From: Acidimicrobiia bacterium
Lineage (GTDB): Bacteria; Actinomycetota; Acidimicrobiia; IMCC26256; JAGNEX01
Assembly: GCA_018003035.1 (NCBI GenBank)
Contig: JAGNEX010000001.1
Coordinates: 61,419 to 125,418, forward strand
Length of the DNA: 64,000 nt
Direction: 5' to 3'
The notes beneath the pieces were generated by a model, which had not been told where the DNA came from, searched no databases, and saw only the letters and a program-made list of their open reading frames with translations. Numbering within the stretch: the stretch's first letter is position 1; every line of letters starts with the position of its first letter. This document shows positions 53,730-63,844 of the stretch, in pieces. A program made the translations under genes and the position numbers.

Positions 53730-54806
53730 TCAGCGTGATAATGGTCGCCAGGGTGAGGTGGATCGTGAGCCTGACCACGGCGGGCTCGGGTCGCGCCCGT
53801 TGGCGTCGTCGTCGCAAACGTCCCGCGACCACCACGGCAAAGCATCATCAGAACGCCACTCAGAGTCGTCAAACGGGGCTTCCGTTGGGTCGGCCGCAGC
53901 GTCCGCCGTTGCATCGTCCAGGTCGACGGGCACGGCGTCCTCCGCAGGTTCAAGCACCGCGCTGTCAGACCACCAAGCGGTGAACGGCGCGGCATTTGTC
54001 GAAGGGGTCGTGTCTCGTTTCCGCCGCCAGGATTCGTCGTCTAAGAGGTCGCCGAGGGTTCTGGAAGCCGGTTGCGGCGAGGGCCTGAGCGTCCGACGTT
54101 TGGCGAGGGCGCCTGCCTCGGTGGCCGCGTCGCGGTGAACGTCGGCATCTGGTGCCCGGCCCCGTCTGGAGGTTTCAGCCGTCATCGCCGGGGAGGTTGT
54201 GTCACTGGCGTTCTGAACACCATCGGGGACGCCCGGAACAGGCGGCATCGTGGGCTGGACAACCAACGTTGCCGTTCCCTCAACGCCGCGCAACGGTTCT
54301 CGATCTTCGTCGATTACGGATTCACCGTCCCGCGTCGTTGCTGCTGCTGGCTCGGCTCGTTGTGTCGTTACCGTCTCGTTGTCGGCGCCTGGATCAGTCG
54401 ATGTCGGTCGCGCCGCCAGGCCCGTGGGTCTGGGCGCGTCCGGTCTCATTGGAATCGCCACCGCGTCTGGCCGCGACATGTCTGGCGCGCCTGTGGATCC
54501 CGGGTCAATCCAATCGATGAGCCGGTCGCCTGACACCGAACGAGTGGTTGCAAAAACGTTCCACAGCGGGTGGCCAGTCTTGCGGTAGTACTGCCGCCGA
54601 TCGCCCCCCTTGGGCATGCGATCAAGCATTCCTAGGCGCGTAAAACGGCGCAGTTCTTCGTGCACGCCTGACGGACTGGTGTCGAGCGCGTTTTGGACTT
54701 CGCTCACGTAGAACGGTTCTCCACCGCGAGCGTGCACCCACTCGCCGAACTCCAGTCGGAGAGAACGGCCGAAAAGGAGTTTGCCGACATCGGGATGGGC
54801 GGTCAT
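53730..54806 (-). CDS. Winged-helix protein with long disordered tail
   Basis: A 358-residue protein. Residues about 1-95 form a winged helix: EPFYVSEVQNALDTSPSGVH (helix-turn-helix) then LRRFTRLGMLDRMPKGGDRR (recognition and wing), like ArsR/MarR or replication-initiator type wHTH. The rest is Pro/Thr/Asp/Ala-rich and probably disordered, with short Trp-containing acidic motifs (PFTAWWSD, LPWWSRD). It overlaps the zinc-finger gene by four bases and is the downstream member of the pair. Target unknown. Confidence 0.7.
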   Translation of the reverse strand: MTAHPDVGKLLFGRSLRLEFGEWVHARGGEPFYVSEVQNALDTSPSGVHEELRRFTRLGMLDRMPKGGDRRQYYRKTGHPLWNVFATTRSVSGDRLIDWIDPGSTGAPDMSRPDAVAIPMRPDAPRPTGLAARPTSTDPGADNETVTTQRAEPAAATTRDGESVIDEDREPLRGVEGTATLVVQPTMPPVPGVPDGVQNASDTTSPAMTAETSRRGRAPDADVHRDAATEAGALAKRRTLRPSPQPASRTLGDLLDDESWRRKRDTTPSTNAAPFTAWWSDSAVLEPAEDAVPVDLDDATADAAADPTEAPFDDSEWRSDDALPWWSRDVCDDDANGRDPSPPWSGSRSTSPWRPLSR

Positions 54807-55183
54807 GAACGGCCCTGCGGGTCAGCACCCGTATGTGGCTCGATGCGCGTTCGCAGAAAGGGCTCCAAACACTTCACAAGCCACTCAAGTGCCTGGTCAG
54901 GATCGGCGACTCCGTTGGCGAGGTCACGTCGAATGTCGGCGACCGCCTGTTGAATGACGAACTGATTGGCCTGCAACTCGTCAATCACCGAGCGGCTAAA
55001 GACAACCTCGGAGGGCCCGAGGCCGTGCGCGTCGGCGAGTTTGCGAGCCATGTGAGCTTGTTGGCGGCACCCCTGCCTGCAGTACCGCCGAGGTCGGCCG
55101 GGGCCAGTTGCAACCATGAACGAACGTCCACACCAGGCACAACGTTTTGCTACCTGCCGACGTTCGCCCTCCTCTGGTTGCAT
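54803..55183 (-). CDS. Small zinc-finger-like protein paired with the winged-helix gene
   Basis: A 126-residue protein whose first part reads KRCAWCGRSF...RYCRQGCRQQAH, two Cys pairs (C-x2-C and C-x3-C) separated by about 14 basic and Gly residues, typical of a small zinc ribbon or treble-clef. A helical C-terminal part (VIDELQANQFVIQQAVADI) follows. Similar short zinc-binding proteins occur in actinobacteria, with no assigned role. Its stop overlaps the winged-helix start, so the pair is co-translated. Confidence 0.7.
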   Translation of the reverse strand: MQPEEGERRQVAKRCAWCGRSFMVATGPGRPRRYCRQGCRQQAHMARKLADAHGLGPSEVVFSRSVIDELQANQFVIQQAVADIRRDLANGVADPDQALEWLVKCLEPFLRTRIEPHTGADPQGRS

Positions 55184-55376
55184 TTCTAGAGTTTAGAACC
55201 TCACGGGACGCCACGTGGGCATACGCCAGGTGGCAATTGAGCGAAGGGTGAATCGTTTCGGTGGCGCGACGACTCCTCTAAGAAGTGCCCTGTCCGGACG
55301 AACGAGCGGCCAGAGTGCCGTCTTGTGACACTCTTCGTGGCGGAGCGACCGCTGCGCCGGTGGCAACGCGGCTGCC

Positions 55377-55847
55377 CTAAGAACCTCGTGAACGATGGAG
55401 CGTTAGCGAGCGGGCCTTGAAGCCGTGGGACTCAAAGAAGTTCTTGGTGTGCCGGTCACCCGGCAATGCGGTCGCGTCCCATCCAATCACCTGGTCATCT
55501 CCCCAGGCGAGACCTGCTTCGATGAGCGCCTCGCCGACTCCGACCGAACGCGCATCGGGTAAGACGTACAACTCATCGATGATGCCAACCTGGGTCGCGT
55601 CGCGCAGGCGATCGACTCGAAAAACACCGAACCCGACCGGCACGCCGTCGATCTCTCCCACAACCGTTGTCGAGTCTGGGTCGGCAAGGGAAAAGGCCCA
55701 CCAGTCTTCGGGGGACCCAAAGCTACGGTCCTTGCCGAGGGAAAGGTGACCTCCCCGCTGAGTCCTGACCACCGCCGCCGCAGCTTCTGTAACCTCGACA
55801 ATCCAGTCGATATCGTCGGCAGAGCCGGGGCGGGTGGTTACCTCCAT
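55377..55847 (-). CDS. GNAT-family N-acetyltransferase
   Basis: A 156-residue GNAT enzyme. RPGSADDIDWI opens the fold, VGIIDELYVLPDARSVGVGEAL contains the acetyl-CoA pyrophosphate loop (degenerate R-x-x-G-x-G as RSVGVG), and TKNFFESHGFKAR is the final motif. Substrate unknown. It begins 6 bases after the stop of the upstream hypothetical gene and seems to end an operon with lnt. Confidence 0.88.
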   Translation of the reverse strand: MEVTTRPGSADDIDWIVEVTEAAAAVVRTQRGGHLSLGKDRSFGSPEDWWAFSLADPDSTTVVGEIDGVPVGFGVFRVDRLRDATQVGIIDELYVLPDARSVGVGEALIEAGLAWGDDQVIGWDATALPGDRHTKNFFESHGFKARSLTLHRSRGS

Positions 55848-55853
55848 CGCTGG

Positions 55854-56444
55854 CTACCTGGTGAGGAGTTGATCGACCTTGTTCAAGACCGTCTTGCGGT
55901 TCCGGTTTTCGGATTCGTAGGTCCGCACGGCTTCGAGGTCGGCAGTCGAGAGGCCGCTCAGATGTTTGACGACCTGGCTCGCTGCGAGTTGGTCGTAGTC
56001 CGCGATAGGTAGCGCCGCCTCTTGAATTGTCGTTTCGGCTGCGGGCGCTGGCGGCTTGGCGGCCTGTGCGGCCGTCGCTTCAAGTTGTTCAGGGGCGACT
56101 GCGGTAGAGCCGAACTGTTCCGCTTTGGGGTCGTCGCCCCCGAAGAACGCGCTGGTCAACTGGCCTGCCTGCTGACGAACCGAATCGATCTGCTGGTCGA
56201 TACGTTGGCGGAGCATCGGAACTCCGGCCTGGACAGCGAACTGCCCGATCATCTTTGCCTGGGTGATCTGCATATCAAGACGCTGTTTGGAGGCACTGAT
56301 CTCGGAGCGACCGCGCTCGACCAAAGAGTCGATCAGCGGCGGCACCGTGTCCCGGGCGATTGCCGCAAGACCGATTGGTGCAAAGAAGGCGAGTTCCAAC
56401 GCGTTGTCGGAGTTGTCGTCATTGTTGGAGTTTGCGTCAGACAT
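55854..56444 (-). CDS. Hypothetical helical protein (phasin/lipid-droplet-protein-like)
   Basis: A 196-residue protein without signal peptide. A hydrophobic helical region (ALELAFFAPIGLAAIARDT) and an amphipathic helix pair (SKQRLDMQITQAKMIGQF) are followed by a Pro/Ala linker and a C-terminal domain LPIADYDQLAASQVVKHL...LSTADLEAVRTYE. That C-terminal block resembles a short helix-helix domain found in actinobacterial lipid-droplet or phasin-like proteins; this is resemblance only. GAGAGG precedes the ATG. Confidence 0.7.
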   Translation of the reverse strand: MSDANSNNDDNSDNALELAFFAPIGLAAIARDTVPPLIDSLVERGRSEISASKQRLDMQITQAKMIGQFAVQAGVPMLRQRIDQQIDSVRQQAGQLTSAFFGGDDPKAEQFGSTAVAPEQLEATAAQAAKPPAPAAETTIQEAALPIADYDQLAASQVVKHLSGLSTADLEAVRTYESENRNRKTVLNKVDQLLTR

Positions 56445-58035
56445 GACGGGACCTCTCGTTGAGCCAGGTGAGCCCGATTCTAGGGTTGCACGGCTTCCGC
56501 AGGGCCAACACGGGGCCGGACTTTCTGAATCACCAGAGCTGCGCAGATAAGCAGCACGGAGAACGCGACCATGAACGGCCCAAATCGGACATAGGGCGTT
56601 TCACCGCCTCGGGTTTCGACCGTGGCTGAGACCGTCGCTGCGCTGAGCAGCGGGGTCTGTTCAAGGACCACGCCACGGGAGTCGACAACAGCGGAGATAC
56701 CGCTAATAGCGGAGTGAACCACGTACCGTCCGGTCTCCGCCGCCCTCATACGACTCATCGCAAGATGCTGGCTGGCGTTCGAGGTGTCGCCGAAAGAACG
56801 ATTGTTCGTCGACACAACCAGTAGCTGGGCTCCTTGGCGGGCTAGGGCCCGCGTGTCTCGACCAAATGCCGACTCAAAACAAATGAGATTGCCGACCGGC
56901 GTTTGCTCAATCATGAAGAGGCCGTCGCCCGGGCCTGGTTCAAAATCAACGGGTACCTGAGAAACCTGTGGGACAACCTTTTCGAGAACGCTCCGGAAAG
57001 GGATGTATTCGCCAAAGGGGACAAGGTGTTGCTTGGTGTACAGGTCGACAGCGACCCCTTGACGGTTAAACAAGATGTTGGTGTTTTGCCGGAGAGCGTC
57101 TGGGCCAGGCGTCAACGTGCTGTTGGTCATGACATAGGAGTCCAAATACCTTGCGAGGTTCTCTACCCGGGGCGTCAGTTCGGCGTCGTTGCGCGGGTCT
57201 CGCGACCCGAAGCTCGACTCGGGAAAGACCAACAAGTCGAGGCGGTCGCTCGGGGCAAAGCGTGTTGCCAATTCGAGGTGACGTGCTGGGAGCAGTTGGG
57301 ACTGCTCGGAACCTGTCAGGTCGCGATCGAAGTCGTTGCCTTGCACCAGGGCCACATTGAGATCCGCAACGCTGTAGGTGCCGTCGGTGTCGACGACTCC
57401 CGCCACGCCCCAAACGATCGCGAGGCCGACCAGCGGCGCAGCCAACACCAACCCGCTTCGCCGTTCGGTTCCTTCTGCAGGAGCCGGGGCCCTGCGCCTC
57501 TCGAGGAGCAGCGCAACGGCGGTGGCGGTCGCCACCAGCATGAAAGTGACGCCGTGAATTCCGCCCCAGGAAGCGAGGTTTCGCGCAGGGCCCAGATCGA
57601 TCAGGGCGTACCCCGGATCGCCCCAGGTGAAACCCCCGTACGGCCACAGGCCCTTGACGTATTCGGCGGCGGTCCACACGCTGCCAGCTAGGAACGGGGC
57701 GAACCAGGGCGGGCGCGCGCTCAGGGCGACACGGCGAATCGCAAAGAACGTCGCCGCCCACCAAAGCGAAACGTACAAAATGAGGAAGGGGTACCCGGGC
57801 CCTGCAGCGACCCATGCCCAGAACAGCATGGGCGTGAAGCAGCCCACCCCAATCAGAAAACCCCGTTTGGCAGCGCTTCTCCCCGACTCAGCCCCTAACC
57901 CCCGCAAAGCGAGGCTGAGGATCACAAATGCGACAGGCCACCATCCTCGGGGAGCGAACGCAAAGGAAAGGACGACGCCGGCAAGAAGCCAGACGCCGTC
58001 CCTTAGGAAGGCCCCGGGCGGACGCCGGGAACGGC

Positions 58036-58572
<537 letters not shown>

Positions 58573-58823
58573 GGAATCGGGCCTCCAGAATGCCGGAATC
58601 GGGCGGAGTATAACGCTAGGAACCTTTGGCGCAACGCAGGCTGAAAGAAACCCGCTAGACCAGTCCGCTCCACCGCTCGTTGCGGGGAAGTTAGCGCTAC
58701 ATCTGCCGAGGAGCCCGAGATGCTGCCACCACTGGCTCCGTCATGACCACCTGGCCGTCAACCGGCAGACGGTGGGCACCCGATTGTGATCGCTTGGGGA
58801 GTCTCCGACTGCAGCGGCGACGG

Positions 58824-59678
58824 CTACTGGAAACGCTTGCGGATGAGTTGGACGTTGGCAACGTACTGCTTAGTGTCGGTGTAGAGACCCTTCTTCATGA
58901 CCGAACCTTGGCCCTGGTAGTACGCCGCGATCGCGAGTTCGGTGTTGCCATCGAAATAGTCGAGCAAGTAGCGGACGTAGCGGACGCCCATCTGAATCCC
59001 CTGTTCGGGAACATGTGCGTCGAGCACCGTTGGCGAACGAAGCAGCGAACGCGAGATCCATTCCTCGGTAGCGGGCATGATCTGCATGACGCCCTTCGCA
59101 CCGACATTGCTGACGACATGGGCTTGCCAGCCAGACTCTTGGTAGGCGATCGCCTTGACCAAGTCCGCGGGAACTCCATACTGCTGTGCCCAGTGGTCAA
59201 AGACAGGGTGCAGTGCCCAGCGATCGCCTGGCGCCGCCTTCGGCCCTGTTGTTGCGGACGCCGGTGCCTTGCCAAGGCTTTGGGGAGCGGGAGCCGACGC
59301 TGCCGCTGGCGCAGTCCCAGACAGGCGCAGCGTGCGCCCGGCGAGGATCTTGTCCGGTGAGGAAAGTCCATTCATCGATACGAGAGCGGCGGGGTCGACG
59401 CCAAAGCGTCGAGCGATCGAGCTCAGGGTGTCACCGGACTTGATGGTGTAGCTCGCCTGCTTGCTTCCGGGAATTGTCAGCACTTGCCCGGAGTAGATGT
59501 AGTCCGCCGACGAAATGCCATTAACTCGAGCCAGTTCCGAAACCGACACGCCAAAGTATTGGCCGATACTGGTCAAGGTGTCAGCTCGCTTGACTTGATA
59601 GGTCAACGTGGCGTCTGAGGCGACAGCGGCGAGCGCCAATGCGATGAGGACGCTGAGGGTGCGGAAACGACGAAGCAT
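58824..59678 (-). CDS. LysM-domain lytic transglycosylase
   Basis: A secreted 284-residue cell-wall enzyme. Signal peptide (1-21), two LysM domains (YQVKRADTLTSIGQYFGVSV and YTIKSGDTLSSIARRFGVD), a Pro/Ala linker, and an SLT domain with catalytic Glu in AIAYQESGWQAHV, then GAKGVMQIMPAT and AIAAYYQGQGSV. It cleaves peptidoglycan glycan strands. GGGAG lies 6 bases before the ATG. An inverted repeat at 59768-59787 sits in its upstream region. Confidence 0.93.
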   Translation of the reverse strand: MLRRFRTLSVLIALALAAVASDATLTYQVKRADTLTSIGQYFGVSVSELARVNGISSADYIYSGQVLTIPGSKQASYTIKSGDTLSSIARRFGVDPAALVSMNGLSSPDKILAGRTLRLSGTAPAAASAPAPQSLGKAPASATTGPKAAPGDRWALHPVFDHWAQQYGVPADLVKAIAYQESGWQAHVVSNVGAKGVMQIMPATEEWISRSLLRSPTVLDAHVPEQGIQMGVRYVRYLLDYFDGNTELAIAAYYQGQGSVMKKGLYTDTKQYVANVQLIRKRFQ

Positions 59679-59767
59679 GGTTGGCTCCCAACGGGACGGA
59701 TGTGCCTTCCATGGGGTTGTCGTCGTGTTCTGCGAAAGCCTTTACCCAAAAAATCTTCACAACTGTT

Positions 59768-59787
59768 ACAACTTTTGTTGAAGTTGT
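59768..59787. promoter_or_regulatory. Inverted repeat upstream of the LysM transglycosylase gene
   Basis: ACAACTT (59768-59774) and AAGTTGT (59781-59787) flank TTGTTG, within a wider imperfect dyad (TTCACAACT...AGTTGTGGTGA). It lies between the convergent-to-leader ends of the ThyX-like gene and the transglycosylase and could be an operator or the end of the upstream transcript. Confidence 0.45.
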
Positions 59788-59847
59788 GGTGAGGTTGCCG
59801 CGACTTTCAGGTCACGGGTGCCCCCGTCGCCGGGGCCTGAGGAGCGC

Positions 59848-61449
59848 TTAGTTGGCTGAGCGGCGCTGATGCGCCCTTCTCTCGGAGTCGAGGCGTTCCA
59901 ACTCGTAGACGCCGTGGTCCACGAAATCCATGGCCGCGGCAATACCTGTGTGTTTTGCCTGGTCGCGGATCAAGTCGTGCATCTGTTGACACACCTCGCG
60001 ATAGCTGGGGTGCCCCTGAGGCGTCGTACGCAGTTCGATGACGTGCATCGCTTCACGAGCATTCATCTGCATCACAAAGCGAATCTTGAACCCGAGCGCA
60101 ACGGCGTACTGAGCCTCCTCGGGGAATGAGGCCGACACTGCGTCGTACAACGCCGCGGACCGATCCATGACGCTCCGGTAGCGATCGTCGAGCCCCGCCT
60201 CCGTGATCGATTCCGGTACGTCGTAGCCGAGTTCCGGGTTGAGGCGCTGCCATTCAATCGTCAGCATTCGGTGCCGTTGGAGGTCCCGAAACGCGCCGTA
60301 GTCTGTGAGGATTTCGAACCGGTAGTCGGTCCGCTCAAAGGCCCGTCCAGGCCGGTGGCGACGATTGGTCCGCTCCCCCGCATACGTCAAAATCACTTCA
60401 GAGCGCTGCTCGGGGGACATTTGCGCCACGAGCTCAGCGATCCGGCTTTCGCTGGCGTTGGTCGACCCGAACAACGCAGCGGCGACAACTTTCGCTTCAC
60501 CGTCTGGGTCAAAGTCGGTCAGCTTGACTGCGGGGTCGTCGGTCTCGGGCGAAACCGCGCCGAGGATGCGGTTGGCGAGGTCTTCCGTGGCGGCCCGATT
60601 CTCGGCGAAGTACTGGGACCAACGACCACCCCGGTCTGGCTTATCGACTCGGGTCAGAAACGACGGGATCGTTTTGCGAAGCTCGGTGAGCATGAGGTCT
60701 GAGTAGGAACGAACTTCATGGAGGGGATGTGCGCGCATTCGGAGGAGTAGCTGTTCGTAGCCCTGCCCAGTGCCGTAGATGCCGACATTGGACAAGGTCG
60801 AGGCCGGCAACAGTCCGCGCAGAGAATCGCAAGCCTTCGCCTTGATCGTCGATTGATAGACCATCTCGTTATCGCTCGGATCGCGTGGATAACGCTCTTT
60901 TGCCCATCGCAACATCTTGGGCATCATCTCGGCGTACGCGTCGAACATGGCGTCCATGTCCGCGACGTAGCGTGCGCCGAGGGGCGAGTGCCCGATGGAG
61001 GGGTCTCGCCAGTAGCGGTAGCGGCCCCCCAGGCGTTCGTCGTATGCGATGTATCGAGTCGACTGTTCGAGGTAGGACATCAGCCGGCCCCACTCAAGGA
61101 CCTTGGTCAGGATATTGGAAGCCTGCTCACACGCCAGGTGCACGCCACCGAGTTGCGCGACGGAATCGTCGCCGTACTCAAAGAACACCTTCTCGTAGAG
61201 TTCTTCTGCACGCTGCAGGCCGATGGTCGCGTCAAGAGTTTCGTCACCTGAGATATCGAGCTCGCCGACGAACTCGTCCAGGAAAAGTCGACGGAGGCTT
61301 TTGGGCGAGCGCGAATAACGGGCAAACAGGGCACCTTTGACGACCTCTGGAAGGTTGACCAACGCAAAGACCGGTCCGTCGAGGTTGGTGAAGTACCGCC
61401 GTAGGATCTCGGTTTCTTCTGGCTCGAAATGTTCAGTGGCATACAGCAT
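59848..61449 (-). CDS. Double-length ThyX-like protein
   Basis: A 533-residue protein built of two ThyX-like halves. The N-half has WGRLMSYLEQSTRY at 120-133: the SYxEQSTRY end of the ThyX signature but WGR in place of RHR. The C-half has QRHRMLTIEWQRL at 391-403: RHR is kept but the Ser-containing end is lost, and NAREAMHVIELRT follows as in true ThyX. ThyX makes dTMP with flavin; whether this form does is uncertain. It starts 3 bases after the M20 gene with AAGGA 8 bases upstream. Confidence 0.85.
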   Translation of the reverse strand: MLYATEHFEPEETEILRRYFTNLDGPVFALVNLPEVVKGALFARYSRSPKSLRRLFLDEFVGELDISGDETLDATIGLQRAEELYEKVFFEYGDDSVAQLGGVHLACEQASNILTKVLEWGRLMSYLEQSTRYIAYDERLGGRYRYWRDPSIGHSPLGARYVADMDAMFDAYAEMMPKMLRWAKERYPRDPSDNEMVYQSTIKAKACDSLRGLLPASTLSNVGIYGTGQGYEQLLLRMRAHPLHEVRSYSDLMLTELRKTIPSFLTRVDKPDRGGRWSQYFAENRAATEDLANRILGAVSPETDDPAVKLTDFDPDGEAKVVAAALFGSTNASESRIAELVAQMSPEQRSEVILTYAGERTNRRHRPGRAFERTDYRFEILTDYGAFRDLQRHRMLTIEWQRLNPELGYDVPESITEAGLDDRYRSVMDRSAALYDAVSASFPEEAQYAVALGFKIRFVMQMNAREAMHVIELRTTPQGHPSYREVCQQMHDLIRDQAKHTGIAAAMDFVDHGVYELERLDSERRAHQRRSAN

Positions 61450-61452
61450 TGG

Positions 61453-62733
61453 TCATTCCTTGCCTGCGTGTGAATCGGTGGATGCGCTGAGCCTGTTCGG
61501 TGCCAGCGCGCTTGGATCGCACAGATAATCGACCGCGGTCATTGCCAGCGCAGCGGCTGCGTCGGTGATTGCTTGGTGGGCACTAGCTGTCCGGGCTTGG
61601 GCAGCGAACGCAGCGGTGTGAATGTTGAGCGACGGGTCGCCGATGCCGACCATGGGATGCAGCGACGGGATCACTTGACTCACGTTGCCCATGTCGGTAC
61701 TGCCGACCATCACACCGGCGATCTCCGACAAAGGCGTCAGCTGCCTGCCGAGGCTGGCCCAGTTACTGGCGTACCACGTTTCGAGCCGATCCCAGCGACG
61801 AATCTCCGCATACGGCTCGCCGTCGATTCGGATCGCTGCTGTCGCACCAACCGCCTCTGCCGCTCGGGTGAAGCAGTTTCGCACCCGATCAACCAACTCG
61901 GGGAGGTCTGCCATGAGCGGGGTGCGTACCATGAACCTGGCGGTGCAATAGTCGGGCACGACGTTGGCCGCACTCCCCCCGTTGGTGATGATGCCATGCA
62001 TCCGAACTCCGTCAGCAACATGCTGGCGCAGCATGGAAACCGCTTGGAATCCGCCGATGAGCGCGTCCAACGCGTTGATCCCTGCCTGTGGCTGCGCAGC
62101 CGCGTGCGCAGCGCGGCCGAACGTTTCGATCTCCAGAATTGCGACCGCCAACGAAGGCATAGTGATTAGGTCCATCCCGGCGGGATGCGCCATGAGGGCC
62201 AGGTCGACATCGTCAAAGGTCCCAAGTTCGAGGAGACGGATCTTGCCTCCTCCTCCTTCTTCTGCCGGGGTGCCGATCACCGAAACTCGAGCGTTCAGCG
62301 ACGACTGCATCAAACCCCGCTGCAATGCAGCGCCAGCCCCAACGCCGATTGCTGCGATCAGGTTGTGTCCGCAGGCATGCCCAATCTCGGGGAGGGCGTC
62401 GTACTCGCACAGGAACGCAATGGTGTGAACCCCCGACCCGGCATCCATCCGGAACGCGGTCGGTAGCGTCTCGATCGGATCGCCAGAAAAGCCGAGCGTT
62501 TCAAGGATCTGGCGAACCGCGTCGGCGGACCGATGTTCGTCGAAACCGAGTTCGGGATGTTCAGCGAGATCTTCGGCGAGCGAACTCAGCATTGGTCCCA
62601 TCGACGCAAGTTCTGAGCGGATGACCGCTTTGACTTTGGTGCGCTCCTCGTCGATCGTGCTCTCTGGCGCGTTCGACCGGAGCGGTTGTGTGTCGAGGCG
62701 GTCGGTTGCTGGGTGATCGTTGCTAGGGATCAT
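61453..62733 (-). CDS. M20D-family amidohydrolase
   Basis: A 426-residue metallo-amidohydrolase of the AbgB/PM20D2-like branch. HPELGFDEHRSADAV opens the catalytic domain, ACGHNLIAAIG supplies the metal-binding Cys/His pair, GTPAEEGGGGKI has the catalytic acidic residues, and MAHPAGMD and an insertion dimerisation domain (FGRAAHAAAQPQAGINALD) follow. It likely hydrolyses an N-acyl or peptide-like amide. ATG at 62733 overlaps the preceding stop (ATGA), fixing the start. Member of the MDR-M20-ThyX-like operon. Confidence 0.92.
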   Translation of the reverse strand: MIPSNDHPATDRLDTQPLRSNAPESTIDEERTKVKAVIRSELASMGPMLSSLAEDLAEHPELGFDEHRSADAVRQILETLGFSGDPIETLPTAFRMDAGSGVHTIAFLCEYDALPEIGHACGHNLIAAIGVGAGAALQRGLMQSSLNARVSVIGTPAEEGGGGKIRLLELGTFDDVDLALMAHPAGMDLITMPSLAVAILEIETFGRAAHAAAQPQAGINALDALIGGFQAVSMLRQHVADGVRMHGIITNGGSAANVVPDYCTARFMVRTPLMADLPELVDRVRNCFTRAAEAVGATAAIRIDGEPYAEIRRWDRLETWYASNWASLGRQLTPLSEIAGVMVGSTDMGNVSQVIPSLHPMVGIGDPSLNIHTAAFAAQARTASAHQAITDAAAALAMTAVDYLCDPSALAPNRLSASTDSHAGKE

Positions 62734-63761
62734 TCGACCACTCCGGCGCCTTGGGAAAGACACACCTTCCCGAACTGCTGGGACTCCTCTAAGTAACTCA
62801 GCGCCTCCGGGAACTGCTCGAACTCAAAGACGCGGTCGATGACCACTGGAACGCCGTGCTCGCTGACCATCAACGTGGCGGTCTCAAACTCGGCGAAGTT
62901 GTTCATGGTCGAGCCGATCAGTTCCTGTTGGCGAAAAAACAGCGAGGGTAAGTGGACCTCGACGGTCTGGCCGCTGCTCGCCCCGCAGGTAACGAAGCGG
63001 CCACCCCGGCGAAGCGACCTCATCGCTTCTGTCCAGGTCGCTGGGCCGATCGTGTCAAAGACAACGTCGACGCCGGTGCCGTTGGTCGCAGCGAGGATGT
63101 CGGCGCTGAACTCCTGGGAGGAGTTGAAGCCGAGATCGGCCCCCAAGGTTGCTGCCTTAGCGAGCTTGTCTGTGTCCCGTGAGGTGACAAACACGGACGC
63201 GCCGGCCGCCTTGGCCAACAGCATTCCAGCCAGAGCGACGCCACCGCCCACCCCCAGCACCAGGACGCGCTCACCGATCTGCAGACGTGCGCGGCGATAC
63301 ATTCGTACGGCGTTGGCATAGGCGGTTCCGAACGATCCGGCCGTCAACCAATCGAGTGACGCCGGCTTGGTAACAGCGTTCTGGTTGGGTACCACGACGT
63401 GGGATGCGAGCGTGCCCCACCGGTGCTCTCCGAGGATGCGAAAACGTCTGCACAGTGGGATATCGCCGCGGGTGCAAGCGTCACAGGTCATACATGCGGT
63501 GGATGGGTTGACAATGACCGCCTCGCCCCGTCGGTCTGGCACGCCAGGGCCGCACGCGTCGATGATTCCTGCGCCGTCTGCTCCAGCGATGTGGGGAAGG
63601 GGCGGCGCCGGTCGGCCTTTGGAGACCCACAGGTCCAAGTGGTTGAGGGCGCTCGATTTGAGTTCTACGCGGACCTCGCCTGGACCTGGTTCGGGCGTCG
63701 GGACCTCAGTCAATCGATAACCACTTGGTCCATTTGTTTCCGTCAAGAGCCATGCCCGCAT
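62730..63761 (-). CDS. Zinc-type MDR alcohol dehydrogenase/quinone oxidoreductase
   Basis: A 343-residue medium-chain dehydrogenase. GroES-like domain with LNHLDLWVSKG and AGADGAGIIDACG, a structural-zinc loop with Cys residues (CMTCDACTRGDIPLC), and the Rossmann fold with GVGGGVALAG. It uses NAD(P)H; substrate unknown. The ATG at 63761 is chosen because the open frame up to 63893 would overlap the tail of the upstream gene. It is coupled to the M20 gene by an ATGA overlap. Confidence 0.92.
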   Translation of the reverse strand: MRAWLLTETNGPSGYRLTEVPTPEPGPGEVRVELKSSALNHLDLWVSKGRPAPPLPHIAGADGAGIIDACGPGVPDRRGEAVIVNPSTACMTCDACTRGDIPLCRRFRILGEHRWGTLASHVVVPNQNAVTKPASLDWLTAGSFGTAYANAVRMYRRARLQIGERVLVLGVGGGVALAGMLLAKAAGASVFVTSRDTDKLAKAATLGADLGFNSSQEFSADILAATNGTGVDVVFDTIGPATWTEAMRSLRRGGRFVTCGASSGQTVEVHLPSLFFRQQELIGSTMNNFAEFETATLMVSEHGVPVVIDRVFEFEQFPEALSYLEESQQFGKVCLSQGAGVVE

Positions 63762-63844
63762 CGCCGCGAGTCTAATGACGCGGTCCTCGCCGGTTGAGTG
63801 ACCCGCCAGCTCCGTTGACGTGCGTTGCCGGTATTCGACGTTCG

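Noticed and set aside
59679..59847. ydaO/c-di-AMP riboswitch ahead of the LysM gene
   Set aside because: Such switches precede cell-wall hydrolases in actinobacteria, but the conserved core is absent and the leader is too short.
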